From contig OY725495.1 of assembly GCA_963281255.1 (NCBI GenBank), positions 2,294,001 to 2,358,000 on the forward strand: a stretch of DNA of 64,000 nt. The letters run 5' to 3'. The notes below the pieces were generated by a model that saw only the letters and a list, made by a program, of their open reading frames with translations, did not search any database and was not told the DNA's origin. Source of the stretch: Aphrocallistes beatrix (lineage: Eukaryota > Porifera > Hexactinellida > Sceptrulophora > Aphrocallistidae). Shown here in pieces: positions 1 to 11,059 of this stretch; position 1 is the first letter of the stretch, and every line of letters starts with the position of its first letter. The translations under genes were made by a program, and so were the position numbers.

Positions 1-622
1 CATATGTAAAAACATAAGTATTGCAATTTATGAAAGAATTTGATGGATATTTTTCGAGTTATTCGAGTTTAAAATGGGATGGGATTTTACCATTGTGAAA
101 ATCCTTGGTCAAAACAGCAAAAATTCAAAAATTTGTGACGTCATAACTCAAAAACCACATGACCGATTGATCTGAAATTTTCACAAAAGTAAAGACATAT
201 ACGTGCCCTGTCACACAGCAAATTTCAGACCAATCGGTTGATGGTGGTGAAATTATTGGTTTTTTGACATGGAATTCCCCTATTAGAAATTTCAGTTTTC
301 GACCATAACAACTATTTTAAGTGGTAGAAGGCTGAAATTTTAATAGAATGCGTATATTAATGTTTCTCACATATGATACAAATTTCCTCAAAAAATGATG
401 ACTCATCACTATGTCATGACATCATCATTAAGCATCAAAAATTAAAAAATTGACATTTTTTTAAATTATTAGAGTTATATCGATTGTGACAATAAGACAG
501 ATGAAATTAGAGATGTTATCTCCTTTATAATTAATTAATGTGAGCCCAGGCGCCCAAAGGGCGCCTCCAGCGGACACAAAGTGTCCGCCAGCCGAGCAGC
601 ACTAGCAAGCGAAGCGTGCTTG
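1..622 (+). mobile_element. Helitron-like family A, 5'-truncated copy
   Basis: This is the 3' part of a non-autonomous repeat family present more than ten times in the window. It ends with three successive hairpins (an AGGCGCCC-type stem at about 548, a GGACAC/GTGTCC stem at about 572, and a CAAGC/GCTTG stem at about 605-622) and finishes CTTG followed by T. A TGACGTCA octamer lies at 136-143. No coding capacity is seen. The Helitron assignment rests on the TC-type 5' end and the A/T insertion sites seen in complete copies elsewhere in the window. The 5' end of this copy is outside the window. Confidence 0.6.
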
Positions 623-1064
623 TGTGTAATATAATCCACCCGGAAAATGTATTTGCATACTCTTACTATTTTATGTTCATTTAAAACTAAAATGGGTTTA
701 TTCGTGAAGATCAAAACCGAAATCTGCGCATTCGAAATAGTTATGGTCTGCTATTTCTAATCAATTTTCAATTCCTGATTTCAGATTATCAATAACTGTC
801 AACTTGTCCCATATATATCCCTGTTTACCACTACGTATACATGGATGATGTTGAAATACCCTTTGTGCCAAGGTTGATAATTTACGTATTGTGTAGAGCA
901 ATTTATTAGAAGTCTTCAACTATTACTAATTCTAATGTGTAGATTTCGAATCTTGAATCAGACTGTTGGTATCTCTTAGATTTTGAAAACATCTCCCTTG
1001 ATGAGAATATTCAATTTAGTGCTATTTTATGGGAAATAATGTAGAGCACAAACTCTTTGGTCCA
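623..1064. other. AT-rich spacer, no gene seen
   Basis: No coding signal and no clean terminal repeats are visible. The sequence resembles decayed MITE-like debris between two Helitron-like fragments. Confidence 0.4.
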
Positions 1065-1695
1065 GTTTGTCTATATATCTCTGTAACGAGCTGATTGAAG
1101 AAACTGCCAGGCAAAAGTAGATTTTGGCATGTTATAATATTTTGGCCTATGGCTACATTAAATTTTGGCCTCAAACTAAAATGTCTGAACATCACAGAAT
1201 TGTGAAATCATTGTCACATTTTTATAGTTAAAGATGTCAGATTTTCGACTATAACTCAACCATTTTCGATGATAAAAGCCTGGAATTTTAATAGACTGCG
1301 TATATTAATCTTCTTCACATATGATGCAACTATCATCAAAAATAATTGTTCATCATTCTATAATGACGTCATCATTACGCATCAAAAAGTGAAAAATTGA
1401 CAAATTTTGAGATTTTCTGAGTGATATCGATTATAGCAGTAAATCAGATGTCAGTGTTTCATACAGGATTTGCATGTAAGGGGGGGCAATCTGTGATATC
1501 TAAATATTCAAGAGGGGTTGGAACTAAATCATTTCTCTTCATTTTATGATTCATTTCATTTCAAAGGGGGCACTTGAATGAGCAGGGGGGGCAAGTGCCT
1601 CCCCTATCACCCTTTGTATGAAACCCAGGATGTACAAGTATTTAGAGTTGTTATTTACCTTATAATTAATTAATGTGAGCCTAGGCGCTTCAAGT
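1065..1695 (+). mobile_element. Helitron-like family A fragment
   Basis: This has the family A order: a TCTGTAACGA..TTGATTGAAG-like subterminal region at about 1080, the conserved body, a TGACGTCA octamer at 1364-1371, and the TTATAATTAATTAATGTGAGCC box near 1660-1680. It is cut off just before the terminal hairpins, and it is interrupted by a small TIR element at 1452-1628. Confidence 0.55.
1452..1628. mobile_element. small TIR element (MITE) inside family A copy
   Basis: The ends are inverted: CAGTGTTTCATACA on the left and, read in reverse complement, CTGGGTTTCATACA on the right. The insert separates family A sequence that is continuous in other copies, and it is flanked by GATGT on both sides (447-451 and 629-633 after base 1000). 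It is 177 bp with G-runs just inside both ends and no ORF. The superfamily is unclear; a hAT-like origin with an imperfect 8-bp duplication is possible. Confidence 0.5.
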
Positions 1696-2865
1696 TTGTG
1701 CACTTAAAACTGCATACAGTACACTACCTAGACCAAAGTATTTGAACAATTAATTATTTCCATACGAATATAATTGGGTTTATCTATAACGCGAATTGAA
1801 TTCGAACTGCAATAGATATGAATAATCTTATTAAAGATTCAAATCCACACGTTTAAAAGTCATAGTAGAAAATTTGAAATCAAACAGTTATTTCCAACGT
1901 GTAAATAATCAATCAGTCCCATTTATGCCCATTTTAAAGTCTATACATGATGGTGATGAGTGCTAGCTAACAGGTAGCAGAGGTTGTTGCATTAATAGAG
2001 AGCAATCAAGTCGAAATCAAGAATGAGCAATTCGAATATGTAGAATATCTATTATAGTTCGCCTACAATTCGCGTCATGAATAAGACTCAGAAAACTGAG
2101 TGACAGCGATCGCAGCGAGCAAAGATATTGTGGATCTTGAGAAACGTCGTTTAAGGGCATGTCCCATTCCACAACATTTCTTATTATGAAGTGATAAGGA
2201 CCTAATGCGTCGAAAATCCTAAATAAAGTCCAAGCGAATCATCTGCATGGGCTCTCTAGCAAGCATGGGACCAAAAAGGGCATAAGCCCATACGACCCCA
2301 TACTTGGATTGCCTGCTCTCGAAATATTAATTTTTCTGGGCATTTAGCTTTAAAAAATCGTTTACTGCGCGTGTTTATTCTTAAACTATCTACCTAAATA
2401 TAATTCTCAATCATTGCTGAATTCGGTAAAGTTTTTAATTATTCGAATATTCGATGCCATTGTTGGTTTTTACGTTAAGGATTTTTTCAGCAGTTGAGTT
2501 CTTTTCTGATTTCTATTCTAAAATACTATATCTACATAATTTTGTTTTTAACAGAATAGCATACATATCATTTATATATTTGAATGTTAAGTATTCATTT
2601 CTACCAAATACCATCTAGATATTGTTGACAGCATAGCCTAATCTATATATTTACGGCCATACAATAAATTTTAAATATAGTACCAGGGATGCAGTAGTAA
2701 GTGGGCATTTATAACCAAACATAATTTTTAATAATACTTGTTATATTAATTGTTCACATCCTATTCCTATGTTAAACTATAATATACACGTATGATATAT
2801 AACTTTGTTAGCTTTTTGCCCCCTATTAGTCTTTCGGACTACTAACTCATAGATACTGATTATAA
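1696..2865. other. no gene; decayed Tc1-type MITE debris in AT-rich DNA
   Basis: From about 1715 the sequence resembles a Tc1-type end (ACACTACCTAGACCAAAGTA) followed by AT-rich, partly palindromic sequence to about 2000. After that I see only AT-rich unique sequence with no ORF and no clear repeat. Confidence 0.35.
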
Positions 2866-2995
2866 CCCACGCTTGCCACAGGAACGTGTTGCGTCATTTC
2901 CGGTTTAAGCCATTTTCAATGGGGAAGCCATACAAGTTTGGGGTTACTACTATAAATAGAAAAATCCCAAGTGCATTTAAGGGATATTATTAAGT
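2866..2995 (-). repeat. family C short repeat fragment
   Basis: This matches, in reverse orientation, the approximately 120-bp insert at 27630-27750. Shared blocks are the GCTTGCCACAGGAA segment, the CGTCATTTCCGG segment and the GGGGAAGCCATACAA segment. It has no coding capacity. Confidence 0.5.
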
Positions 2996-3335
2996 CCAAA
3001 AGGATTCACTACTACCTTCAGGCCCCAAGTTCTCGTATTAAAATACAAACACATCCACCTGAAATAAAACAAACATTGATCCGGGTTATAAACTGTGATG
3101 CATTGATGACATGAAAATAATGTGAGTATATTTAACATCTTATGGGAAGAAGACATAGAAGCCACACACAAAATCCCCAAAGGAGAAGGAAAGTTCACGG
3201 ATTGAAAGAAGGTGCTGTCCAATGTGTGTTTCCTGGATGTCCATCTTATTACTCGACAACATCTAAAATGAAGCGGTCTCGCCGTATGACTCAAGAGAAG
3301 GAATTGCTGAATAAACCCTACAGATGAGCTAGATT

Positions 3336-3395
3336 TCTGAGATAAGAAACAGACAAATATATACACAAACATTAATCGAGTTTTAATAGTAAGGA
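3336..3395 (-). mobile_element. Helitron-like family A 5' end only
   Basis: Read on the minus strand this is the canonical family A start, TCCTTACTATTAAAACTCG, followed by AATGTTTGTGTATATAT. The terminal TC abuts an A, as in complete copies. No matching 3' end is found to the left, so this is an isolated 5' tip. Confidence 0.5.
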
Positions 3396-3451
3396 TTCTA
3401 TTTACTACTATTCTGTTTTGATCATTGTTTTTTCCAACGAAAAATGGGTTA

Positions 3452-3978
3452 AATTTGAAACTTGAGCAACGAGCTTATATCAAAATTCGCACGCTTCTTG
3501 GTATTGATCCAAAAGACATTCTAATAGATTTGGAAATAATTTATGGAGATGCTAGCCTTTCATATACTAGCACTGTGAAGGAGTGAATCGAACGTTTTCG
3601 TAAGGGACAGGAGTCGATAGACGATGATTATCGGATCTGGCGCCCCCAAACCGCCGTCACCATTGGGAATACCCTAGAAATTGGATGGATGGTGGAAAAA
3701 GACCCCCATATCACTTTTGACGAGTTAGCTATGCATGTGGGGATTTCAACGGGAGCTGCTCATGCCATCCTTATCGATGAGCTGAAAGTTACGAAGGTAT
3801 GTTCTAGGTGGATCCCGCATTAACTCACAAAGGCCAAAAGAGATCGTCGGGTTATGTGTACACCAAAGTTACTTTCCGAGTGCCAGGATGTTGATCCACG
3901 AGATTATCTGAAATCATTACCAGTGATGAGACATGGATATGATACAATGAACCACAATCCAAGGAAAGAAATAGGGTA
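3452..3978 (+). pseudogene. mariner-family transposase relic
   Basis: Translation gives the N-terminal and central part of a mariner transposase: an EQRAYIKIRTLLG helix-turn-helix start, YGDASLSYTSTVKE, then SIDDDYR, TAVT and KDPHITFDELA segments. After a frameshift near 3895 there is the catalytic block SDETWI followed by YNEPQSKERNR. In-frame stops occur after TSTVKE, after WIPH and after DETWI. The match ends near 3978, so the second and third catalytic aspartates and the C terminus are missing. No terminal repeats were found. This is a dead, 3'-truncated copy. Confidence 0.8.
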
Positions 3979-4276
3979 GGGCCGAGAACTTATTGAACGC
4001 CCGTAGTATTTTGTAATTAATTGCTATGTGATTAAAATATACAAATGTTCAGTAGTTCTCAATAAAGAATAAATGCTATCATACATGTTTATAGGGTGTG
4101 ATGGATTGACGGAAAGTAAGGGAAACATAACTTTAGCATAATATTGATTGCATGTAATATCCAAATAGTATATCAAGTGTTATGCAAAATGAACGGATTT
4201 GCGGTTGAAAAGATGGTTTATTATCTGCCAGATTTCTTAAATATTCCGCTTTCTCCCAAATTGGTTTGGTTTAGAT

Positions 4277-6212
4277 TCGCGGCTCCCAACTCCGGGGTAA
4301 TTACCCCAAGTGGGGTAATATGAAGATTTTGAGTGCTTCTTTATCTTTAGAATTCAGGTCAGAATTTGTTATTATTACTTCTGCATAAATTTTCTGTTAT
4401 TCGTTTTGCAGGATATTAATGGTTTCTAATTGGTTTAATACTGTGAATTATAAACTAATATTGACTAAACGTGTTTGAAGGTATTCCTGTGATAAATTTA
4501 TATTGGTTGTTACTATATATTACCTACAGAAATGTTGTTCCAGCTACAATCTTTGTCGATTATTATAAGTATGTTTAATATTGAAAAAATCTTACATTAC
4601 AAATTGCAACATTACAACATTACAACTTACAGTCTTACAACATAACAACATACAACAATTGTTTACCAAGATCTCATCCTTAAAATGCCTAGAAAGAGGT
4701 CGTATAATGAAAGTTTCCTGAATTTTGGGTTTTCGTTTATGATGAAAAATGATACTCAAATTCCACAGTGCGTTATCTGTTATAAAACACTGACTAACGA
4801 GTCTATGAAGCCATCGAAACATTCTTCTCCCTTTTTCTCAATTTAACTCGATGAATCAACTGATGTCGCTCAGTGTTCACAACTAATGGTATTTGCAAGA
4901 TATGTTTATAGGAGCTCTGTTGAGGAAGATTTTCTTTTTTGTCGTCTTTTGGAGGCTACGACAAAGGCAGACGACGTTATGTCCTATGTGTCCAGTTTCT
5001 TCGAAGAAGCAAAATTTCCTTGGAACAAGCTTGTTGGTGAATGTACTGATGGAGCACCAGTATGCTTGGTTCTCGATCAGGATTTATTACTCAAGTTAAG
5101 CAGAAGAATCCTGAGGTTGTTGGAAAACATTGCATGATCCATCGAGAGGCTCTTGCTTCAAAGACGCTACCTGCCAGACTAAGAGCAACCTTAACCGAAG
5201 TAATCAAAGTAGTAAATTATGTGAAGGGTAGTGCGCTAAATACAAGGTTGTTTCGACAATTATGTTCGCATCTCGATCCAACACATCACGATCTACTGTT
5301 TTATACCCAAGTACGGTGGTTATCAAAAGGTAATATGCTAGAGAGGGTGCTTGAACTTCGACATGAGCTTGAGACATTTCTTGATGGACAGGAAAAGAAT
5401 GATCTCTTATTAATCATGAAAACCCAGTGTTTCGGTACACAACTTGCGTACTTAGTTGACGTATTTGAACTATTGAATAGTATGAACAAAAAGCTGCAGG
5501 GCAAGGAGTCTGATATAATAACACACAGTGATCACATCAGGGCATTCATTGAAAAAGTTCTTCTTTGGAAAAGAAAATTGGATCCAGGAAATTTCTCGGC
5601 ATTCCACAAATTGAGTAAAATTTTAGGGGAGGGTGCAGAGATAAAAGAGGATATCAGAAACCATCTCAATGGCTTACAAGGCGAGTTTGAGCGATACTTT
5701 CCACAGATCAACACTGAAGCAATTGAAATGGTCCTAACAAGAGATCCCTACAAGTGTAATGTGGATGAACATCCGGAAGATACTCAAGAAGAGTTTTTGG
5801 AATATAATTCACTTAGTCTCCCAAACTTCTGGGTAAGGATGCTACCATTATTCCCGAAGATTAGCAAAATTGCTTTTCTGATCCTTATCCAATTTTCATC
5901 AACTTACCTATGTGAGGCCGGATTTTCGTCTTTGCTTGCCATAAAAACCAAGCAACGCAATAAATTAGATTGCGAGGGGGATCTGCGCTGTGCATTGAGC
6001 AAAACGGAACCTCGTTTGACAGAATTAGTGGCGAAAAAACAGAAACAAGTTTCCCATTGAAAATACTATAATATTCAAATTTGATTTCAATATTTAGATT
6101 ATATAATTATAAATAATTAATTTAAATTAATAAATAATTTCTGATACATTGCCTCCTCTATTTACAGTGTCGAACAACGGGATAATAACAATAATAAGGT
6201 TGGGAACCGCTG
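4277..6212 (+). mobile_element. hAT element with 8-bp target duplication
   Basis: The left end TCGCGGCTCCCAAC pairs with the right end, which in reverse complement reads CAGCGGTTCCCAAC, a typical hAT/Charlie terminus. The octamer GTTTAGAT flanks both sides (4269-4276 and 6213-6220), the length expected of hAT. The 1936-bp element carries one transposase pseudogene. It is shorter than an autonomous hAT because the N-terminal third of the gene is deleted. Confidence 0.85.
4684..6060 (+). pseudogene. ZBED/SCAND3-like hAT transposase pseudogene
   Basis: The frame from the ATG at 4684 begins MPRKRSYNESFLNFGF and contains the first half of a BED-type zinc finger (CVICYKTLTNES). The rest of the finger and the following region are missing, because the text jumps to LDESTDVAQCSQL. 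Catalytic D motifs are LDESTD (near 4852) and CTDGAP (near 5043). A one-base frameshift near 5063 moves the gene to the 5062-6060 frame, which runs uninterrupted through VIKVVNYVKGSALNTRLF and WLSKGNML to the C-terminal hAT dimerisation block STYLCEAGFSSLL. The stop is at 6058-6060. There is also an in-frame stop just before LDESTD. Clearly inactive. Confidence 0.85.
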
Positions 6213-7759
6213 GTTTAGATAATCATAGAAAAACAATCGTTTTCGCATCATGTCTATTACCTGATGAATCAACTTATAGTTCAAATGGATAATGGAAAAT
6301 TGTCGAATGATATGCCAAGTTACTCCTAACTAAAGTATATTGAGTGATGATGAGTGCCCAATAGATATTGTAATAAAAGGCGAATTTTCTGAATCATCTC
6401 ACCGTTTTGCGTGCAGCATATGTGTAGAAATATCACAAAAATTTAATGTGGTCTACTGGGAATCATTTGGGTAGATTTCTAAATGATTTTTATCGTTTAA
6501 CACTATTCTTTCTCCTGAAGAATTCAAATCTGAATGGGCTTAAATAGGAAAATATATTCAAATATCTGGCAAAGATTTAATTCGTACCTATTTTATGTTT
6601 GCTAATCGGGAAAAATGGGCTGAATCTTTTAACTCAGAAATGTAGCAAATTTAGATCCGCCATCATGTGCATGTTGGTTACATAAAATCGATGGGGCTTC
6701 CAAGTAGACATTTAATAAATCTTTTACAAAATACAACTACAAGATATCCCAAACGATGTTATTTTAGAAAGATGGCTATGTGAAAAACTAGCTGAAGAAA
6801 TCAGTCCAGAAATACAGTCTCCGTCATTTGTGTTTGAATCCATGCCTCTATCTCAGTCTATATTTTAAGGATTTTTAAAAAAATTTTTTGTTCTTTTTTA
6901 GGATTTAAAAAAATAATCCCCGGAATAAAAAAAATATATTATATTGGGATTTTATTAATATAAATTCAAAATTTTGAAACGTTAGTGTACTCGAAGCCAT
7001 CTGAAACTCCCAATATTGGCTAGGAATGTAAAATTTATCATACTTCGAACACAATCATGTAATAATACGCTAATATAAAATATCCAACCATTTCTTAGTC
7101 ATAGTATATAAAAAATTTACATTATAATCCAAATTCTAAAAAAAAATAAATCAGAAATAAAAAACATTTAGAAGTGAGAAAAAAATTGCTTAAAAGATAG
7201 CCTGCTCTATCTAGTTCATTAAGTGAAAAAGAAAAGTTTAATCACACATTGACTTTGTTTAAGGCTATAGGTTAACGTTATGCATATTCAAATTACGAAT
7301 AACACCAAAGATGGGACGATGGAATGCTTCAGGCAGAGGGTGTATATGTAATTCTGACAACATTTTTGTTTGAAAATGATTCAGGTATTGCTCTAGTCCT
7401 TATCCAATATTGGACCCTCAGAAAAGGAAGTGGGAAGGTAGACCTAAGAATTGAAGAATTGTGTTTTCAATTAAAGTGCGCCAGAAAAGAATTGAGTTTA
7501 ACATACTATGCATATATTTTTAGATTTTAGGATAGTGTTTTAGCATTTAGGACTATTTTTAGAATGTTTGTGGTAGTGATTAGCTTGACTTAAAGATTCG
7601 TGATGGTTGAACACATGAGGGAAACGAAGTATACCGAAAATAGAATAGGGATATTAGGAAGCCACAGAATTTAAGTAGCTTAGCTATAATAAGACATAGA
7701 GTATACATTTAGACTTGGTAACTTTGTGCTGGGAGATCGTGTAAAACTCGCAAATTATT
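6213..7759. other. AT-rich region, mostly without recognisable features
   Basis: Apart from a possible transposase scrap at 6490-6868, this holds AT-rich, stop-dense sequence. The short ORF at 7324-7530 has no recognisable motif and lies in low-complexity surroundings. Confidence 0.4.
6490..6868 (+). pseudogene. possible MULE-like transposase scrap
   Basis: One frame reads SPEEFKSEWA, a stop, then YIQISGKDLIRTYFMFANREKWAESFNSEM. Further on another frame reads IPNDVILERWLCEKLAEEIS. The spacing and the REKWAESF text resemble the region after the catalytic domain of MULE/SWIM-type transposases. Stops and shifts are frequent and no catalytic motif is visible, so this is a weak call. Confidence 0.25.
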
Positions 7760-8218
7760 TTAAAGATACTGCTCTAGAAAAAATTGAAGTAAAAACAAGG
7801 CAATTTTTTAAATTTAAATTCCATTGTACTACTGAATGGTTTACCATCTAATCGCACTAGTTGGACGGTATTTATTTAGAATTTTATGAGTTAACTCCCT
7901 AAAGTTTAGCGTTACTAAAAATTGAAAGGTTTTTGACGCATTAATCAATTAGTTTTTTAGATATTTGATATTTTTTAATGATATGGAGCTGAAAAATGTT
8001 TTTGGGCCCTATGAAGATTAGAGAAAACAAATATTTAGAAGAAAGGTCAATAAAATCCAATCAAAATAGCTCTCAATGGGAATTTATTTCTAAAATGATT
8101 GACAAATGGCCGGTTTGACATCAGATATTGAGCAAAAATTGTATCAGGAGTAAAATTCTGATCATTTTTCACAAAATTCGATCAGAATGGCAATTTGATG
8201 GTGAGTTATCGCATATCA
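7760..8218 (+). repeat. family B fragment (TTAAGGATACCGCCC-type element)
   Basis: It begins with a decayed family B terminus (AGATACTGCTCTAGAAAA) and follows the family B order seen at 61129-61600: TACCATCTAATCGCACTAG, the GACGGTATTTATTT block and the AATAGCTCTC segment. It breaks off where a Helitron-like 5' tip begins at 8219. Non-coding. Confidence 0.55.
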
Positions 8219-8246
8219 TCCATACTATTAAAACTCGATTAATGTG
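8219..8246 (+). mobile_element. Helitron-like family A 5' tip
   Basis: TCCATACTATTAAAACTCG preceded by A is the family A start. Only about 28 bp remain before the palindromic element at 8247. Confidence 0.45.
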
Positions 8247-8995
8247 TATATGTTAGAACAAATTTGCGAAATCAAAAATTATGCATAATTGTTCATTTTA
8301 CAACAAGTATGCATAATTGTTCATCTAATGTAACAATTATGCATAATTGTTCATTTTACGACAATTATGCATAATTGTTCATCTAATGTAACAATTATGC
8401 ATAATTGTTGTGAAATGAACATTTTTACATAATTGTTTTAAATGTAAGCAACAATTATGCATAATTGTCATCCTGACTCGCGCATTCTGCCTGTCAGCTA
8501 TCTGTAGCTACCTTAATGTTAGTAAAGACCTACAGCGTAGCTCCAAGTGTCATAATAAGTTTGACTGACCGTCGGAAGAGAAATTTTGGAATTTCGTGTG
8601 TTAGACTGAGCCTTACTTGGCTCCATACGGTTATGCTTGTTGTGTTATAGTGAAATTATAGTTATCTATGTGACAGACTGACTGTGTAGTGTGTAGTGTG
8701 TACATATACGTATATACTATACAATGGCTGAAGGCTGAGCTCTGGTCCCGAGGTGCCCCGGTTTTCGGGGAGTGGACTGTACTACCAATTATTTTTTTGT
8801 TCAATAAATTGGTTTTTCTTTGGAACTCAGTAGCACCATTAATAATTATGCATAATTGTTGCTTCCATTTTTAACAATTATGTAAAACTGTTCATTTCAC
8901 AACAATTATGCATAATTGTTGTAAAATGAACAATTATGCATAATTGTCGACAATTATGCATAATTGTTGATTTCGCAAATTTGTTCTAACATATA
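8247..8995. mobile_element. TIR element built of ATTATGCATAAT palindromes
   Basis: The ends are inverted copies of TATATGTTAGAACAAATT followed by TGCGAAATCAA. Each arm then carries a tandem array of the palindrome AATTATGCATAATT joined by TGTTCAT-type spacers: about six units at 8278-8470 and about five at 8838-8966. The core (about 8475-8835) has ordinary composition and contains AATAAA near 8803. No coding capacity is recognised. The superfamily is unknown. The core could derive from an LTR-like transcription unit, but that is only a guess. Confidence 0.6.
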
Positions 8996-9466
8996 CACTG
9001 CCTAAACAAAAGTATTCGTACACTCCATAATTCCCCATACAAATAGTTATAATACTGATTTATTTAGCGAGTCAAGGTATTTAATTGGTAAGAGATACGC
9101 TTAATTTAACTTCAAATTCGAATTCTCCATATTCGAATTACTCACTTTTTAATCTTTCAACTTGTTTACACTCCCACAAGGTTAAAATTTTTCAAACTGT
9201 GCCACCTCATACCACCAATGCCATCATATACAATGGTGATCACTCGCGACATGTGGTAAGCAAATGCTGAAAATACTAAATCTTGAAGAAGAGTAACTAA
9301 GTTAAAAACTTATAAAGTGGGTAATTTGAATGTGGAGAATTCGAATTTGAAGTCAAATTAAGTGTATCTCTTACCAATTAAATACCTTGACTCGCTAAAT
9401 AAATCAGTATTATAACTATTTGTATGGGGAATTATGGGGTGTACGAATACTTTTGTCCAGGCAGTG
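8996..9466. mobile_element. Tc1-type foldback MITE
   Basis: The element begins CACTGCCTAAACAAAAGTAT and ends with its inverted counterpart (..ACTTTTGTCCAGGCAGTG), flanked by TA on both sides (994-995 and 467-468 in their thousands). The two halves are near-complementary for about 200 bp, so the 471-bp element is essentially one long palindrome. The end sequence resembles Tc1-family termini. Related copies are at 37479-37841 and 53052-53500. Confidence 0.75.
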
Positions 9467-9711
9467 TATATACAGAGTGATAGTCTTAAGTCGTATGTAA
9501 TTATTGTTTATTATTGTGATTGTCTATAAAGCTAATTATAATAATCACATATTGTTAACTGCCTTATCACAAAAATCACAATAATATGACAGAAACGTAA
9601 CAATTTTGGAAGCTATATAGGACGGTAGAAAATATCGCCATTAGTCAGTATTCAAAATTAAGAATTAGTTAACTCTGAAAAGGTAGTCCTGAGAAACGAA
9701 TGAATTTCAGG

Positions 9712-10810
9712 ATACCGCCCTAGAAAAACTTTGCTTCACGAAAAAAAGGTTTTTAACTTTGATTTCAATGTATAACTAAGTGGTATATTATCTAATCGTA
9801 CTAATTAAAGGGTAGCTATTTTGATTTTTAAAATTGTATCTCCTTAAAGTTTAGAGCTACTGAAAACTGAAAATAAAGTCAAACGCATTTATCAGTTGGT
9901 TTAACTTATTTGATTTCAGAACCGACCATTGGTTGACAATTAATGGGTAAAGTTAGTATAAAAGTCACTCTCTAGGCCTCGAAATACGCCGATGTCATAT
10001 CTAAAAACGAATACAAGTCATTTCGCACCTAAACCATTTCGTACTCTTTCCATTTCGTACTTAATTGCAATTTCGTACCTAACACAATTTCGTACCTAAT
10101 ACAATTTCGTACTCATTACAATTTCGTACCTAACACAATTTCGTACCTAATACAATTTCGTACTCATTACAATTTCGTACCTAACACAATTTCGTATTTA
10201 TAAAAACACAGTTTCGTATTTATAAAAACACAGTTTCGTATTTATAAAAACACAATTTCGTATTTATAAAAACACAATTTCGTATTTATGAAAACACAAT
10301 TTCGTATTTATAAAAACACAATTTAGTTTTTATAAAAACACAATTTCGTATTTATAAAAACACAATTTCGTTTTTATAAAAACACAATTTCGTGTTTATA
10401 AAAACACAAATCTGAAAGTGTATTGAGTACGAAAGAGTATTGGGTACGAAAGTGTATTGGGTACGAAAGTGTATTGGGTACGAAAGTGTATTGGGTACGA
10501 AAGTGTATTGGGTACGAAAGTGTCATAATTAAGGTACGAAAGAGTGTTGGGTAAGAAGTGACCGATACCCTCTAAAAACTATTGAAGATAGAATATCCAT
10601 TAATATCTTTAATGAAAAGATACAATTTATCCCATAATTATTGTAACACTCGATTTAATTCGCGACCTTAATTCAAAGTTTTCAATTAATTAATCTTCAG
10701 AGCCTATTTTTATCGCTTGAATTGCTTTTTACTTCAAACAGCTTCAAACAGCTAAGAATTCATTTCTTAGTGGATTATTAGGTAGACACCATATTTGAAG
10801 ATTTTTATGA
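9712..10810 (+). repeat. family B fragment carrying a minisatellite element
   Basis: It starts GGATACCGCCCTAGAAAAAC, the family B terminus, and continues with the family B body (TTGATTTCAATGTA.., GTATCTCCTTAAAG.., TCTAGGCCTCGAA..CGATGTCATATC). The body is interrupted at 10009-10570 and resumes with TATTGAAGATAGAATATC. The end is ragged near 10810. Non-coding. Confidence 0.55.
10009..10570. mobile_element. inverted-repeat element made of TTTCGTA minisatellites
   Basis: The left arm is a tandem array of ATTTCGTACCTAACACA-type units, then about ten CAATTTCGTATTTATAAAAACA units. The right arm is an inverted array of GTATTGGGTACGAAAGT units. The outermost sequences are mutually inverted (GTCATTTCGCACC on the left, GTCACTTCTTACC in reverse on the right). 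The 562-bp insert is flanked by a 9-bp direct duplication, TCTAAAAAC (10000-10008 and 10571-10579), in family B sequence that is continuous elsewhere. The duplication length fits MULE-type or, if one base is shared by chance, hAT-type insertion. Confidence 0.65.
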
Positions 10811-10881
10811 CGTCATTTTGGGATGAGTAATCATATATTAATGCATTTTCGTTGCAATTTTTAATAAATTAAATAATGATA

Positions 10882-11025
10882 AATCTCAACCCTATTGAAA
10901 ATTTGCTCGCCTGGTTGAAGCGAAAGTTATTTAGGAAGCGTTTTCGTACTTTGGACAAACTTAAGACTGAGCTTCTTGAACTATGGGAATCTATAACGCC
11001 AGAGTTCTTACAACCATATTATTAG
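10882..11025 (+). pseudogene. Tc1-like transposase C-terminal fragment
   Basis: An uninterrupted 47-codon frame ending in TAG reads NLNPIENLLAWLKRKLF, then LDKLKTELLELWESITPEFL. The NPIENLWAxLK motif is the third catalytic block of Tc1 transposases, here with N instead of the usual D at the first position. The rest of the gene is absent. The fragment lies between family B pieces. Confidence 0.7.
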
Positions 11026-11059
11026 TCAATGATTTTTTTGAAAATATCCACGGGGTGCG

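Noticed and set aside
2977-3372. 131-codon minus ORF and overlapping 61-codon plus ORF at 3142-3327
   Set aside because: No recognisable motif on either strand; the ORF runs into a Helitron-like 5' end and family C debris. A THAP-like reading of CVFPGCPSYY was considered, but the other THAP residues are absent.
8475-8835. Solo LTR in the core of the palindromic element
   Set aside because: There is an AATAAA, but no TG..CA ends or target duplication could be placed.
8278-8966. CRISPR-like repeats with spacers
   Set aside because: The repeats are palindromic ATTATGCATAAT units in two inverted arrays inside a TIR element; spacers are short and repeated, and the genome is animal.
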